64,000 nucleotides of DNA, taken from assembly GCF_004684905.1 (NCBI RefSeq), contig NZ_SRJC01000001.1:1736001-1800000 (forward strand). The letters are read 5' to 3'. A program made the position numbers and the translations under genes. Positions 36,342 to 46,636 of this stretch are shown here, piece by piece. Numbering within the stretch: the stretch's first letter is position 1; the number at the start of each line of letters is the position of its first letter. Source of the stretch: Halobacillus salinus. Its GTDB lineage: Bacteria; Bacillota; Bacilli; Bacillales; Halobacillaceae. The notes below the pieces were generated by a model that made no database searches, was not told the DNA's origin, and saw nothing but the letters and a program-made list of their open reading frames with translations.

Positions 36342-36716
36342 ATGACTATATTAAGAAACAAGTGGATGATATTAATGGTGAATGTACTGATCGTAACCTT
36401 ACTATTTACCATTGTAGCCCCAGCATACGATTTGTTTCACTACATTAACTCCTTGTTCTATATCGCATACTTCTATTTATTTGTAGGCATTTTACTTTGG
36501 GTTATACGCGGAGGTTTCTTCGATGCCATTACGTATAGTTTCCGCCGCTTTTACAACAGAGTCTCTAAACAGAAGGATTATTTAGATGACTGGCAGAAGA
36601 AACCCCTTCCTTCTGAAACAATCGAGAAAAGCTGGCTAAGCTTCTTTATGTTTAATGGTGGAATGTTAATGCTCGGCTTACTCGCTTTACTTGCTGTTTA
36701 CTATTATCTTCTATAA
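36342..36716 (+). CDS. DUF3899 domain membrane protein
   Basis: About 124 residues. Three membrane helices are visible, at about 6-25, 33-52 and 100-122. A conserved cytoplasmic loop IRGGFFDAITYSFRRFYNRV marks the DUF3899 family of Firmicutes. Function unknown. AAAGGTGTG before the ATG at 36342 argues against a longer frame from 36306, which would also cross the promoter -10. It sits just upstream of the trpS leader but that has its own promoter, so it is a separate unit. Confidence 0.8.
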   Translation: MTILRNKWMILMVNVLIVTLLFTIVAPAYDLFHYINSLFYIAYFYLFVGILLWVIRGGFFDAITYSFRRFYNRVSKQKDYLDDWQKKPLPSETIEKSWLSFFMFNGGMLMLGLLALLAVYYYLL

Positions 36717-36718
36717 AG

Positions 36719-36747
36719 TTGCGAACATGAGTGAAATCAGATATAAT
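36719..36747 (+). promoter_or_regulatory. SigA promoter of the trpS T-box transcript
   Basis: TTGCGA, 17 bases, then TATAAT. It begins right at the DUF3899 stop codon and leads into the T-box leader. Confidence 0.8.
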
Positions 36748-36754
36748 TTTAATC

Positions 36755-36993
36755 TAATATAAAACGGCTAAGATGTGGTTGAAGTACTCTGAATAGTTGT
36801 CTTAACAGAGAGGCTGTGGTTGCTGCGAACAGCTAAGACCGTTTAGAGGAAGTGGGACCCCGGAGCTTTCTTTTCTTACAAAGACGTAGATCGGCGTTAA
36901 CGATTTTGAGCTGACTTTCTTATTGAAAGTAACAAGGGTGGCACCGCGAATCATTCGTCCCTTCCATTTATGGAAGAGATGGATGATTTTTTT
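36755..36993 (+). promoter_or_regulatory. T-box leader responding to uncharged tRNA-Trp
   Basis: Long stem I region with a likely TGG specifier at 36853-36855. The T-box sequence AAGGGTGGCACCGCG is at 36934-36948, whose TGGC bulge pairs with a tRNA ending GCCA, as tRNA-Trp does. The competing terminator hairpin with TTTTTT is at about 36949-36993, just before trpS. Uncharged tRNA-Trp would stabilise the antiterminator and raise trpS expression. Confidence 0.92.
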
Positions 36994-37023
36994 ATTTCCA
37001 AAATACAATATGAGGTGATTTAG

Positions 37024-38025
<1,002 letters not shown>

Positions 38026-38030
38026 CAAAG

Positions 38031-38070
38031 AAAGCCAGAATTGAGATGAATGTTCTCAATTCTGGCTTTT
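38031..38070. terminator. Bidirectional terminator of trpS and yjbA
   Basis: AAAGCCAGAATTGAGA / TCTCAATTCTGGCTTTT, 16 bp. The right arm lies inside the last codons of yjbA. Confidence 0.85.
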
Positions 38071-38817
38071 CATATGTTGGGATACTTTATCATTTTCCCC
38101 TTGCCAAATAGTTTCGAAGAATGGCTGCCCTTTGACCATTTTTCCGCACAACTCCTCATGCAGTTTCGTCCATCCATGGCATGTTTCTTCATATAACCTG
38201 CTCCATGCTTGTTCTGTGGACAGACTTTTAATCGAAGGGTATTGAACCGGGTCCCATTCTGTCAGCCAATACCTGATCTCCTCAGGATGGTCAGAGTGTT
38301 TCAATTGATCCAGTGCCATCATTAGAAGTTGCTTCAACTGTCGCTCTCTTCTTGTTAATCCCGACATCTTATCAGGATCTAAAGAGAGGATATGGTGTTC
38401 TTTTCGAATATTTTCTTCTATTGTATAGTGTTCTGCTCTTTTCCCTTGCACCATCTCAAGCGCTAATCGCTCTTGACGTGGAATAAGTCGACTCTTCTTC
38501 ACCGGTGAGGTGTAGCCAAGGGTGTCAAATACTAATACGTCCGTTCCGTTCGTGATCACAGCTGCATACTCGATGGTGTGTCTTTCCTGATTCTTCTTCA
38601 TGTACGTTTTCCGTTGAATGTCCTGTAACATAGCAATCGGGAGTTCTTGCAGATCGTTCTCAATATAGTGGAATAGGTCGTCTTGAACCTTTAACAACGG
38701 AATTTGATCAATCAATTCAATTCCGTCTTCCTTTCTCCATTCATGAAAGCGACAAACGTTGTACCCATTCTCTTCTCCTTCAAACCAGTTCACCCATAGA
38801 TCATGCATATATAACAT
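38056..38817 (-). CDS. yjbA: UPF0736 family protein YjbA
   Basis: About 253 residues. It begins MLYMHDLWVNWFEGEENGYN, which with FHEWRKEDGIELIDQIPLLK marks the YjbA family of Bacillaceae. It is soluble with no recognised catalytic motif. Function is unknown. The gene order trpS-yjbA, convergent, is the same as in B. subtilis. GAGGG lies 6 bases before the ATG. The final codons overlap the shared terminator hairpin. Confidence 0.88.
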   Translation of the reverse strand: MLYMHDLWVNWFEGEENGYNVCRFHEWRKEDGIELIDQIPLLKVQDDLFHYIENDLQELPIAMLQDIQRKTYMKKNQERHTIEYAAVITNGTDVLVFDTLGYTSPVKKSRLIPRQERLALEMVQGKRAEHYTIEENIRKEHHILSLDPDKMSGLTRRERQLKQLLMMALDQLKHSDHPEEIRYWLTEWDPVQYPSIKSLSTEQAWSRLYEETCHGWTKLHEELCGKMVKGQPFFETIWQGENDKVSQHMKSQN

Positions 38818-38907
38818 ATCAGACCCTCACTTTCATTCAGTGATCTCTTTAGGTTACAGTATGACCAAAGCTGGCTTTTTTATTCTTTTCAACCATTATT
38901 TACTACA

Positions 38908-39114
38908 TTAATCTTTCATGAATAAGATCGCTAAAGTACTAAGGAATACACCGAGCGGAAGGAAGTAGCATTCCACTCTCGATTTAATGAAAATGAAGAA
39001 TTCGATCCAACTTAAACCTGCAGGAACCAGATTCAGGTACGTGATGGTAACCGTCCCTCCGGCAACTGCTAAACCAAAACCAATCAAAAATAACAGCCAC
39101 TGCCACATTTCCAT
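38908..39114 (-). CDS. Small two-TM membrane protein
   Basis: About 68 residues with a helix at about 5-27 and another at about 48-65, separated by a loop containing LSWIEFFIFIKSRVECY. GGAGGGG stands 6 bases before the ATG. I do not recognise the family with certainty; small proteins of this shape are common near this locus in Bacillaceae. It is flanked by yjbA and the LCP gene and is transcribed alone. Confidence 0.6.
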   Translation of the reverse strand: MEMWQWLLFLIGFGLAVAGGTVTITYLNLVPAGLSWIEFFIFIKSRVECYFLPLGVFLSTLAILFMKD

Positions 39115-39222
39115 CCCCTCCGGCCTGTCCTCCTTTTCTTATCTTATGAAGAAAAAAGTGGTCTCATGCTTATCTAAAATCCTTCTCCCTCTTTACTTCC
39201 TATGAGAGAAAAGGTACATTAA

Positions 39223-40278
39223 ATGAAAGATAGGCTATCTATGAAAGGATGGATCTCGTTGTCAAAACCACGTTCCATGCGGATCAGACGCAGACGCAAA
39301 AGAAAGCGTAAATTAAGACTGGCTTTATTGACACTTTTCTTTGTCGTCGCCTCCGCTTACGGCAGCTATGAATACTTAGCTGGAAAGAATCAAGCAAACA
39401 AGAATTCTAGCAGTGTCGCTCAAGGTGAAGAAGCATCCTCTGCAGAAGAAAGTAAATATAAAGAAGAATTCAAAGGCGTCGATAACAAGGATGACAAAAT
39501 AAACATTCTCCTTCTAGGTTCTGACCAACGGGAAGATGAACAAGCCCGTACAGATACAATCATGATTGCACAGTATGACACCAAAGAGCAGACAGCTAAA
39601 CTCGCTTCGATCATGCGGGATACTTATATCAACATACCAGGGTACGGTTACAATAAGATCAATGCTGCATTCTCGTTTGGTGGCCCGGAATTACTAAGAC
39701 AAACAATCTCAGAGAACTTCGGAATTGAACCCGAATACTATTCTATAGTGGACTTTGAAGGGTTTACACAAATTGTGGATACCATATCTCCTGATGGTAT
39801 CGAAGTGGACGTAGAGAAGGATATGAAATATAAAGATGGTGCCGGAACCATCGACCTTGACCTCCAAGAAGGAAAGCAAAAGCTCGATGGAGAAGAATTG
39901 CTGGGTTATGCACGCTTCCGAAATGATGAAGAAGGTGATTTCGGTCGTGTAGAAAGACAACAGAAAGTCATCCGCCTTATGAAAGAAGAGTTGATTTCTT
40001 TCAAAGGGGTTTTGAAAGCTCCTCGCCTGATTGGTACGATTCAACCTTACATTGATACCAATATCGATAACGGGAAGATTCTCCAATTAGGAAAGGATTT
40101 TCTGTTTAATCCTGTGAAAGACATCGAAACATTGAGGATCCCGACAAATGATAACTATTGGAATGAGCGTAAGGACTATCCTATCGGCTTAGTATTGAAT
40201 CACGACGAATCCCAAACAAGAGAAGATCTACAAGCATTCTTTGAAAAAGGTAAACAAGAAGAGTCCCCATCAGAATAA
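39223..40278 (+). CDS. LytR-CpsA-Psr family cell wall ligase
   Basis: About 351 residues. A very basic N-terminus (RSMRIRRRRKRKRKLR) and one membrane helix (about 30-50) precede an outer LCP domain. That domain shows INILLLGSDQRED, ARTDTIMIAQYD, MRDTYINIPGYGYNKINAAF and the late RFRNDEEGDFGRVERQQKV, which holds the phosphate-binding Arg and Asp residues. These enzymes attach teichoic acid or other anionic polymers to peptidoglycan. The ATG at 39223 has AAAGG; a TTG at about 39259 with AAAGGATGG is an alternative start. A strong terminator follows. Confidence 0.93.
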   Translation: MKDRLSMKGWISLSKPRSMRIRRRRKRKRKLRLALLTLFFVVASAYGSYEYLAGKNQANKNSSSVAQGEEASSAEESKYKEEFKGVDNKDDKINILLLGSDQREDEQARTDTIMIAQYDTKEQTAKLASIMRDTYINIPGYGYNKINAAFSFGGPELLRQTISENFGIEPEYYSIVDFEGFTQIVDTISPDGIEVDVEKDMKYKDGAGTIDLDLQEGKQKLDGEELLGYARFRNDEEGDFGRVERQQKVIRLMKEELISFKGVLKAPRLIGTIQPYIDTNIDNGKILQLGKDFLFNPVKDIETLRIPTNDNYWNERKDYPIGLVLNHDESQTREDLQAFFEKGKQEESPSE

Positions 40279-40310
40279 CCGATCAGAGTCCTACTCTGAT
40301 CGGCTTTTTT
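40279..40310 (+). terminator. Terminator after the LCP gene
   Basis: CCGATCAGAG / CTCTGATCGG stem and TTTTTT. Confidence 0.9.
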
Positions 40311-40398
40311 ATGTTGAAAATGTATGATCAACCATTTTTATTAAATAGTGCATTGTATGGGAAACTGGAATCCCTTCCATTTGCTAATCTTTTCTCAC

Positions 40399-40430
40399 AA
40401 AAAAAACGAGCCCATAAAGGACTCGTTTTT
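40399..40430 (-). terminator. Terminator of fabH-fabF
   Basis: On the minus strand, ACGAGTCC / GGGCTCGT stem followed by a run of eight T, 6 bases after the fabF stop. Confidence 0.85.
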
Positions 40431-40435
40431 ATAGA

Positions 40436-41677
40436 TTATTGATTGAACTTCTGGAAGATCAATGTTGCGTTGTGACCACCAAATCCAAGTGAGTTACTCA
40501 TAACTGTGTTCACTTCTTGGTAACGTGCTTCGTTCGGTACATAGTCGAGGTCGCACTCCGGGTCTGGTGTTTCGTAGTTAATGGTTGGAGGTAATACTCC
40601 TTCATTGATCGCCTTAAGTGAAATGACAGCTTCAACAGCACCTGCTGCTCCTAATAGGTGACCTGTCATGGACTTAGTTGAAGAAATAGCAAGTTTATTA
40701 GCATGTTCTTCGAATACAGTTTTAGCTGCATAGGTTTCAAATTTATCGTTAAGTTCTGTAGAAGTACCATGGGCATTGAGGTAATCAACAGAAGAAGCTT
40801 CAATGCCAGCATCTTGAAGAGCCTGCTTCATCGCACGCTGTGCACCATCGCCTTCTGGTGCTGGTGAAGTAATGTGATAGGCGTCACCAGTAGATCCATA
40901 ACCTGTCAGTTCTCCGTAGATTTTCGCTCCACGTTTCTGTGCAGATTCTAGAGTTTCTAGAATTAGGATTCCAGCACCTTCTCCCATTACGAAGCCATCA
41001 CGGTTCTTATCAAATGGGCGACTCGCAGTATTCGGATCTTCATTCAGAGAAAGAGCGCGTGCAGAAGCAAATCCTGCGAATGACATCTTGTTCATCGGTG
41101 CTTCTGTACCACCAGCGATCATCACGTCTGCGTCACCACGTTGGATCACTTTGAATGCATCTCCAATGGAGTTTGCGCCGGAAGCACAAGCAGTTACTGT
41201 ACAAGAATTGATACCTTTTGCTCCTAAGGATATGGAAACTTGTCCAGCTGCCATATCCGGGATCATCATCGGGATGAAGAATGGGCTGACTCGACGATAG
41301 CCTTTCTTCTGGAATGTTTCGAATTGGGATTCGTATGTTCCCATTCCCCCAATTCCAGAACCGATCCATACACCGGTTCTGTTTGCGTTGTCTTCATTAA
41401 TTTCAAGACCCGCGTCTTTTACTGCCATATGCGAAGCGACCATAGCATATTGAACGAACGGGTCCATCTTTCTCGCTTCTTTACGTTCCATGTAGTCAGA
41501 TGGATCGAAATCTTTGATTTCTGCAGCCACGCTGACAGGATAGTCTTCCTTATTTACTTTCGTAATCTCTCCAATGCCGGATTTCCCAGTTTTGATACTC
41601 TCCCACATTTCTTCAACAGAGTTACCTACAGGAGTGATTGCTCCCATTCCGGTAACAACTACACGACGTTTATCCAT
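40436..41677 (-). CDS. fabF: 3-oxoacyl-ACP synthase II FabF
   Basis: About 413 residues. The catalytic triad is visible: Cys in [12 protein letters not shown] (about 163), His in [12 protein letters not shown] (about 303) and His in [12 protein letters not shown] (about 340). It condenses malonyl-ACP with acyl-ACP in chain elongation. It is cytoplasmic. It follows fabH by 17 bases in an operon controlled by the FapR-like site at 42677-42693. Order fabH-fabF is as in B. subtilis. Confidence 0.97.
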   Translation of the reverse strand: MDKRRVVVTGMGAITPVGNSVEEMWESIKTGKSGIGEITKVNKEDYPVSVAAEIKDFDPSDYMERKEARKMDPFVQYAMVASHMAVKDAGLEINEDNANRTGVWIGSGIGGMGTYESQFETFQKKGYRRVSPFFIPMMIPDMAAGQVSISLGAKGINSCTVTACASGANSIGDAFKVIQRGDADVMIAGGTEAPMNKMSFAGFASARALSLNEDPNTASRPFDKNRDGFVMGEGAGILILETLESAQKRGAKIYGELTGYGSTGDAYHITSPAPEGDGAQRAMKQALQDAGIEASSVDYLNAHGTSTELNDKFETYAAKTVFEEHANKLAISSTKSMTGHLLGAAGAVEAVISLKAINEGVLPPTINYETPDPECDLDYVPNEARYQEVNTVMSNSLGFGGHNATLIFQKFNQ

Positions 41678-41694
41678 AAATCATTCCTCCTTTG

Positions 41695-42633
41695 TTACTT
41701 ACCCCATCGGAGTGCAACGGCGCCCCAAGTGAGTCCGCCACCAAATCCAACAAGTACGACTAAATCATTTTCTTTTATTTTACCTGCCTTCACATCTTCA
41801 GACAATGCAATCGGGATCGATGCTGAGGATGTGTTGCCATAACGTTTTACTTGTGTTGACATTTTTTCCTCTGGAATACCAAGACGCTGTCTTGCAGCCT
41901 CCATGATGCGAATGTTTGCTTGGTGAGGTACGAGATAGTCAACATCTTGTTCGCTTAGACCAATCTTCTTCACAACATTCACAGAGGACTCTGGCATTTG
42001 TCTAACGGCAAACTTAAATACTTCACGGCCATTCATGAAAATTGTATCCTGTGGGTTTTGATAAAGGTTCGGTCCACCACTGCCGTCTGAGCCTAACTCG
42101 GAAGATAGAATACCTTTTCCTTCGCTTACTGGACCAATAACAGCCGCTCCTGCTCCGTCACCAAAGAGAACGCACGTGTTGCGGTCCGTCCAGTCTGTAA
42201 TTTTAGACAGTTTTTCTACGCCTACTACTAGTACATTTTTATAGGATTCGTTTTGGATGAATTGCTGAGCTGTGATTACACCATACATAAACCCTGCACA
42301 GGCTGCACTGATGTCCATCGCAGCGACCTTACGTGCACCCAGACGCTCTTGAAGCATAGTTGCAACAGATGGGAACGGCTTATCTGGTGTTACTGTGGCT
42401 ACAAGAATCATATCAATTTCTTCAATCGACATTTCCGCATCATTCAATGCATTCTTTGCTGCTTCGAATGCTAAATCAGATGTGTCCATGTCATCAGAAG
42501 CAATTTTACGCTCTTCGATTCCTGTACGGCTCCGGATCCACTCGTCACTTGTGTCTACCATTTTCTCTAGATCTTGGTTGGTCAGCACTTTTTCAGGAGC
42601 ATAGTGGCCTATGCCTAAGATTCCTGCGTTCAT
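41695..42633 (-). CDS. fabH: 3-oxoacyl-ACP synthase III FabH
   Basis: About 312 residues. The active-site Cys is in [11 protein letters not shown] (about 113), His in [13 protein letters not shown] (about 240) and Asn in [11 protein letters not shown] (about 270). It starts fatty acid chains from acyl-CoA and malonyl-ACP; in Bacillaceae it prefers branched primers. AAGGGGATG lies before the ATG. It is the first gene of fabH-fabF, with a FapR operator about 45 bases upstream. Confidence 0.97.
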   Translation of the reverse strand: MNAGILGIGHYAPEKVLTNQDLEKMVDTSDEWIRSRTGIEERKIASDDMDTSDLAFEAAKNALNDAEMSIEEIDMILVATVTPDKPFPSVATMLQERLGARKVAAMDISAACAGFMYGVITAQQFIQNESYKNVLVVGVEKLSKITDWTDRNTCVLFGDGAGAAVIGPVSEGKGILSSELGSDGSGGPNLYQNPQDTIFMNGREVFKFAVRQMPESSVNVVKKIGLSEQDVDYLVPHQANIRIMEAARQRLGIPEEKMSTQVKRYGNTSSASIPIALSEDVKAGKIKENDLVVLVGFGGGLTWGAVALRWGK

Positions 42634-42676
42634 ATATTCATCCCCTTAAGGTAAAATCTTAATCTTATATCAATTC

Positions 42677-42693
42677 TTATGACTTGGTACTAA
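42677..42693. promoter_or_regulatory. FapR operator upstream of fabHF
   Basis: TTATGACTTGGTACTAA matches the inverted FapR consensus TTAGTANNAGGTACTAA except at three positions. It is placed 44 bases before fabH and is the second such site in the window. Confidence 0.65.
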
Positions 42694-42791
42694 TTTTAAT
42701 TCATATCCTTTTTTTCTGCAAGTAAGTCCATCGAAACTGCCCACAAAAGAGCTTGCACTAGTTCATAGAGTAAACCAGGAGGTGTTATACC

Positions 42792-43013
42792 ATGTCAGAG
42801 AAAAGAAGATCTCCTTTCGACCAATTCTGGACTGGAAGACCGGCAGAGCAAAGCAGGGAGAAAGAGAAAGAGACAGAGAAAGAAACAAAGCATACAGAAG
42901 ACAAAGAAAGCACACAACCATTCCAATGGTCGGAATTAATGGAGGATATGTCGAAAACGTGGAAATCGGTCTCTCCAATCATTAAGCCGATGATCGACAA
43001 ATTCAAGAAATAA
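42792..43013 (+). CDS. Hypothetical protein at the comZ/yjzB position
   Basis: About 73 residues. A long Glu/Lys/Thr low-complexity stretch (residues 20-42) lies between an N-terminal RRSPFDQFWTGRP and a C-terminal helix with FQWSELMEDMSKTWKSVSPI. There is no membrane segment. AGGAGGTG precedes the ATG. It occupies the place of comZ-yjzB between med and fabH in B. subtilis but does not look like ComZ. It may be a YjzB equivalent; I cannot confirm that. It is divergent from fabH and has its own terminator. Confidence 0.6.
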   Translation: MSEKRRSPFDQFWTGRPAEQSREKEKETEKETKHTEDKESTQPFQWSELMEDMSKTWKSVSPIIKPMIDKFKK

Positions 43014-43022
43014 CCCATAAAA

Positions 43023-43052
43023 AAACTCTGAAGAGCTTCCTCTTCAGAGTTT
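43023..43052. terminator. Bidirectional terminator
   Basis: AAACTCTGAAGAG / CTCTTCAGAGTTT between the small gene and med. Confidence 0.8.
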
Positions 43053-43053
43053 A

Positions 43054-44004
43054 TTATTCATTAGGCAAACGTCCCGTTTCAATATAACGGTCCACTTCTT
43101 GATTCATTTGTGTTATAAATTTCTCAGGAACTTCAGGGCTGTACTCCCCCATAGATATGGCTCCATCTTGAAAATCGAAATAGACCGGCTCTTCCGGAAG
43201 TTCATCCTTCATCAATCGTTCCATGGCCAGTTTATATACCACATCTACTTTCTGTACAGTGCTCGTAAGCACAGTATGCTCCGCCACGTTAGATTGATCA
43301 GATACATATCCGATAGCAGCATTCTGATCCTCTTGAATCAAATTTATTAAAGGAACATTGAACAAATCTCCTGTAGGATAGAAGACGTCCGCTCCTTGGT
43401 TCTTCATTTTTGTATAAATCGATTTTGCTTTCTCTGTGTCAGACCAGTCGTTAACAAACGAAATTTGAACTTCAGCATCAGGATTTTGATGCATGACACC
43501 TTCATAAAAACCTTCCACTTCAGGTTGCCATTCGTAGACGGCAATCAAGCCGATCTTATTTGACTTAGTCATCTCGCCTGCAACCATCCCACCGAAGAAG
43601 CCCATCGCATGTGCACTGAAATTAAGGCTTGTCACATTCTCGGCAGTGTATTGCCCATTGAAATATACAAACTCCACATCCGGATAGTTCTTATGAAGCT
43701 TTCTAAAATGGTTTCCATAGACATGACTATGGCCAAAGATAACATTGACACCTTTACTGACAAGTTCCTCTACTGCTTCGGCTGTTTTCTGATAGGATTG
43801 AATACCTTCTTTATAATATATATCTACACCGTATTCTTCTTGAATCTCCTGCATGCCCTTGTATCCTTTTTGCCCCCACGCTTGGTCGTGGATGGTCGTT
43901 TCTACAAGCATGCCTACTTTATAATTCTTTCCACTGCTAGATAATGGATTGCAGCCAGATAGTATAATCACCAGGGTCAAAAGTAACAGGATTCGTCTCT
44001 TCAC
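43054..44004 (-). CDS. med: BMP-family lipoprotein Med
   Basis: About 316 residues. The lipoprotein signal (ILLLLTLVIILSGCNP) leads into a periplasmic-binding-like BMP domain with GMLVETTIHDQAWGQKGYKG, HSHVYGNHFRKLHKNYPDV and FFGGMVAGEMTKSNKIGLI. In B. subtilis Med is a positive regulator of competence linked to comK. Related proteins bind nucleosides. A GTG at 44004 has AGGAG 8 bases upstream and is preferred over a GTG at 44013, which overlaps that site. It is next to fabHF as in B. subtilis. Confidence 0.88.
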   Translation of the reverse strand: MKRRILLLLTLVIILSGCNPLSSSGKNYKVGMLVETTIHDQAWGQKGYKGMQEIQEEYGVDIYYKEGIQSYQKTAEAVEELVSKGVNVIFGHSHVYGNHFRKLHKNYPDVEFVYFNGQYTAENVTSLNFSAHAMGFFGGMVAGEMTKSNKIGLIAVYEWQPEVEGFYEGVMHQNPDAEVQISFVNDWSDTEKAKSIYTKMKNQGADVFYPTGDLFNVPLINLIQEDQNAAIGYVSDQSNVAEHTVLTSTVQKVDVVYKLAMERLMKDELPEEPVYFDFQDGAISMGEYSPEVPEKFITQMNQEVDRYIETGRLPNE

Positions 44005-44083
44005 TTTCAGCACTCCTAATTAGCCTCTCTAGTTTCCTCCTCTATTCTACATGGTTTATCTACTGAAAGTAAACTTGTTTCAT

Positions 44084-44617
44084 TCAGAATCCTCTGAGAT
44101 CGATGGCGTTCACCTTTTGCATAGTCCGCCAAACTTCCCGGACATTTCTTCTTACTTTCTCCTCGTCCCTGCCTGATGGATCTCTAGGAAAATACTTCGA
44201 TAAAACAGGAGGTAGCGACTGACATAGAAGGTCCCCGATGTATGTTGCCTCTCTCTCCATCACCCACTGCATCAGATCATCTTCGCTTTGGATACTGTCA
44301 TCCGGTGCACTCATCCACTCCCCATATATACAGGGCATGGAAATCCGGCTCAAAACCTGATCACCTTGTTCGACTGTTATTTCACCGGCATAATAATGAA
44401 GGAAAACCTCTCCTTCCTCCCCATGCACATGTTGCTCTTTGTCTTGCTTATCATAAAAGTGTTGAAAATTACTGTTCCTTCCTACAAATAGATACAAATG
44501 CTCTGAAAGATCAGAAGACAACGGGTCGATGCCAATGACTTCCACCCCTTCTTGCAACAGAGCTGTCGTTATATGATACCCAACCCAATGAAAGCAAGGT
44601 TCCACCGTAACCATCAT
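44084..44617 (-). CDS. yjaV: YjaV-like protein, degenerate epimerase fold
   Basis: About 177 residues. The beginning (FHWVGYHITTALLQEGVEVIGID) looks like the first beta-alpha-beta unit of an NAD-dependent epimerase, but the Gly-rich loop is reduced. A later CIYGEW resembles the family's Tyr region. The remainder is too short for an active sugar epimerase. It stands next to med, where yjaV is found in B. subtilis. GGGGG lies 7 bases before the ATG. It is probably not an enzyme of the usual type; function unknown. Confidence 0.7.
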   Translation of the reverse strand: MMVTVEPCFHWVGYHITTALLQEGVEVIGIDPLSSDLSEHLYLFVGRNSNFQHFYDKQDKEQHVHGEEGEVFLHYYAGEITVEQGDQVLSRISMPCIYGEWMSAPDDSIQSEDDLMQWVMEREATYIGDLLCQSLPPVLSKYFPRDPSGRDEEKVRRNVREVWRTMQKVNAIDLRGF

Positions 44618-44752
44618 ATTACATCCCCCTTATCCACTACATTTTATTCGTCCTTCCATACATTCATGATTCATGAAGCGATTTCATATTTCTTTTTATT
44701 GATTGTTCTGGTAATATGAATACAGAACGTGCAAAAATTGAGGTGAGTAACG

Positions 44753-44932
44753 ATGCGCTATATTTGGACAATCATTTGGGCCTTCTTGTTAAGCTTCATG
44801 GCTGCCTATGTTATCAGTAACATGAGTGGCGGCAGTTTCGCTTTCTCACAAGTAATCGTGACGACGATCCTGTTTACTCTTGCCGCGATTATTCTTGGCG
44901 AGGGAGTTATTAAGGACGCAGACGAAGCCTGA
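44753..44932 (+). CDS. yjzD: DUF2929 membrane protein YjzD
   Basis: 59 residues. It begins MRYIWTIIWAFLLSFMAAYVI, continues through NMSGGSFAFSQ and has a second helix IVTTILFTLAAIILGEGVI, the DUF2929 pattern. The result is a two-TM small protein. GAGGTGAG precedes the ATG at 44753. B. subtilis yjzD lies in the same place beside yjaU-yjaV-med. Function unknown. Confidence 0.8.
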   Translation: MRYIWTIIWAFLLSFMAAYVISNMSGGSFAFSQVIVTTILFTLAAIILGEGVIKDADEA

Positions 44933-44945
44933 CAAAAGGACCACA

Positions 44946-44977
44946 AACGTTGCTATCGTTGATGGCAGCGTTTTTTT
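44946..44977 (+). terminator. Terminator after yjzD
   Basis: AACGTTGCTATC / GATGGCAGCGTT with seven T. Confidence 0.8.
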
Positions 44978-45069
44978 GTTTCTTTCATAATGAATAACTT
45001 GTCCGATTGCACATAAAAATCAATTAGCGGTATAGTAGAGAACGATTGTTAATCAAGGGGGAGCTAGAA

Positions 45070-45876
45070 ATGCAGGAGTTTTTTGAGCTAATTAAATATC
45101 TATTCCTTGGTATATTCCAAGGGTTTACAGAACCGATACCTATTTCATCAAGTGGGCACCTTGTCATTGTACAGGACTTGTTGAACATAAATTTAGAAGG
45201 CTTGAACTTTGAAATCTTAGTTAATTTCGGTTCACTCATTGCGGTCTTGATGATTTATTGGAACGACTTAGTGCGTCTTGCAAAAAACGGAGTCGGCTTC
45301 ATTTTCACCAAAGATGAAGAGCAGAAAGAAGACTTCGACTTCATCTTATACTTACTGATCGGCACGGTCCCAGCTGGAGTACTAGGCGTATTGCTTGGTG
45401 ATATGATCGAAGAATTGAGTACTACTCAAACGGTAGGTATCACATTGATCATCACCGGGGTTGCTTTGTGGATCATTCGTAATATCCGCGGGACGAAGAA
45501 CGATGGTCAACTGACGTGGAAAGACGCTGTAATCGTCGGTCTTGCTCAGGCAGTAGCACTCATTCCAGGTATCAGCAGATCCGGTGCCACCATTGTCGCT
45601 GCGATGTTACTCGGCATGAGACAAGAAACTGCATTGCGTTTCTCCTTTCTTTTATATATTCCAGTAAGTCTCGGAACGATGCTATTGTCGATTGATGAAT
45701 TATTGAACGACAACTTGGCCGAAAAGTGGGTAGGATACTCCATTGCGTTTCTTGCATCTATCTTAGCATCTTACGTCTCACTTAAATGGTTTATGAATAT
45801 CATGGCCAGAGGAAACTTGAAATACTTCGCTTTCTATTGCTTCATCGTCGGTGGATTGGTTGTTCTGTTTCTATAA
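45070..45876 (+). CDS. uppP: Undecaprenyl-diphosphatase UppP (BacA)
   Basis: About 268 residues with eight helices. Signature motifs are [17 protein letters not shown] (residues 19-35) and [18 protein letters not shown] (about 170). It recycles the lipid carrier for peptidoglycan synthesis by removing a phosphate from undecaprenyl diphosphate and gives low-level bacitracin tolerance. GGGGGAGC sets the ATG at 45070; a longer frame from 45046 would include that site. The gene is single, with a shared bidirectional terminator. Confidence 0.95.
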   Translation: MQEFFELIKYLFLGIFQGFTEPIPISSSGHLVIVQDLLNINLEGLNFEILVNFGSLIAVLMIYWNDLVRLAKNGVGFIFTKDEEQKEDFDFILYLLIGTVPAGVLGVLLGDMIEELSTTQTVGITLIITGVALWIIRNIRGTKNDGQLTWKDAVIVGLAQAVALIPGISRSGATIVAAMLLGMRQETALRFSFLLYIPVSLGTMLLSIDELLNDNLAEKWVGYSIAFLASILASYVSLKWFMNIMARGNLKYFAFYCFIVGGLVVLFL

Positions 45877-45882
45877 TTAATG

Positions 45883-45917
45883 AAAAAAAGTCAGCCTTCG
45901 TTAGGCTGACTTTTTTT
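45883..45917. terminator. Bidirectional terminator between uppP and moaD
   Basis: AAAAAGTCAGCC / GGCTGACTTTTTTT hairpin. Confidence 0.9.
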
Positions 45918-45947
45918 GTTTCTTCTTATAATAGTGTATATTGTCCT

Positions 45948-46181
45948 TCACCCGCCACTAACGGGAGGAATGAAAGCGACGACATCCCCTTTCTTAATAA
46001 GCGTGTCTCGTGAAGCGAATTCTTCATTGATCGCAATCATCGCTTCCTTCGCTTTATGTAATTCATATGTATCTTCTACGTACTCTTTTACTTGTTGGAC
46101 GGTCTTCCCTTCGAGATCTATATCGATGCGCTCTTTCCCTACTCTATCTTGCAATTCTGCGAAAAATAATAATTGGTTCAC
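45948..46181 (-). CDS. moaD: Molybdopterin synthase small subunit MoaD
   Basis: 77 residues of the ubiquitin-like ThiS/MoaD fold ending in the required diglycine (PPVSGG). MoaD carries the thiocarboxylate sulfur to precursor Z. The GTG at 46181 follows AAAGGAGG; a longer reading from 46238 has no site and would overlap moaE further. The GTG overlaps the moaE stop by 4 bases. It is last in the mobB-moaE-moaD operon. Confidence 0.93.
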   Translation of the reverse strand: MNQLLFFAELQDRVGKERIDIDLEGKTVQQVKEYVEDTYELHKAKEAMIAINEEFASRDTLIKKGDVVAFIPPVSGG

Positions 46182-46636
46182 TGGATGTCCTCCTTTGCTG
46201 GTACACCAGGCTGCCTTTCTTTTTGATCCCCGATCCACTTGGCACCGTCATGCCAATGCTCCTTCTTCCAGATAGGAACAATTTCTTTCATTCTCTCAAT
46301 GGCATATCGACTTGCTTCATAAGATTCAGCCCGATGAGGTGTAGAGACTGCAATGACGACAGCTACATCTGTAATTTCAAGACGTCCTACTCGATGTGCA
46401 ATGGATGGTTCCGCATCCGGCCACCTTCTCTTGATTTCCGTGCAGATCTCCTCCATCTTTTTCACCGCCATACTTTCATAGGCTTGATACTCTAAATAGA
46501 GGGTTTGTTTTCCTTTCGTGAATTCCCTTACCGTACCAATAAATGTGTTGACGGCACCAGCCTCTGGGCGTACAACTCGGTCCACCACATCCTGGATGAT
46601 GATGGGCTTCTGTGTAATGTAGCAACTTTCACTCAT
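46178..46636 (-). CDS. moaE: Molybdopterin synthase large subunit MoaE
   Basis: About 152 residues. AGAVNTFIGTVREFTKGKQ, YESMAVKKMEEICTEI, VAVVIAVSTPHRAESYEA and the C-terminal KKEHWHDGAKWIGD, with its substrate-binding lysines, define MoaE. It forms molybdopterin from precursor Z with MoaD. It overlaps mobB by 8 bases upstream and moaD by 4 bases downstream, so the three genes are tightly coupled. There is no moaA, moaB, moaC or moeA in this window. Confidence 0.95.
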   Translation of the reverse strand: MSESCYITQKPIIIQDVVDRVVRPEAGAVNTFIGTVREFTKGKQTLYLEYQAYESMAVKKMEEICTEIKRRWPDAEPSIAHRVGRLEITDVAVVIAVSTPHRAESYEASRYAIERMKEIVPIWKKEHWHDGAKWIGDQKERQPGVPAKEDIQ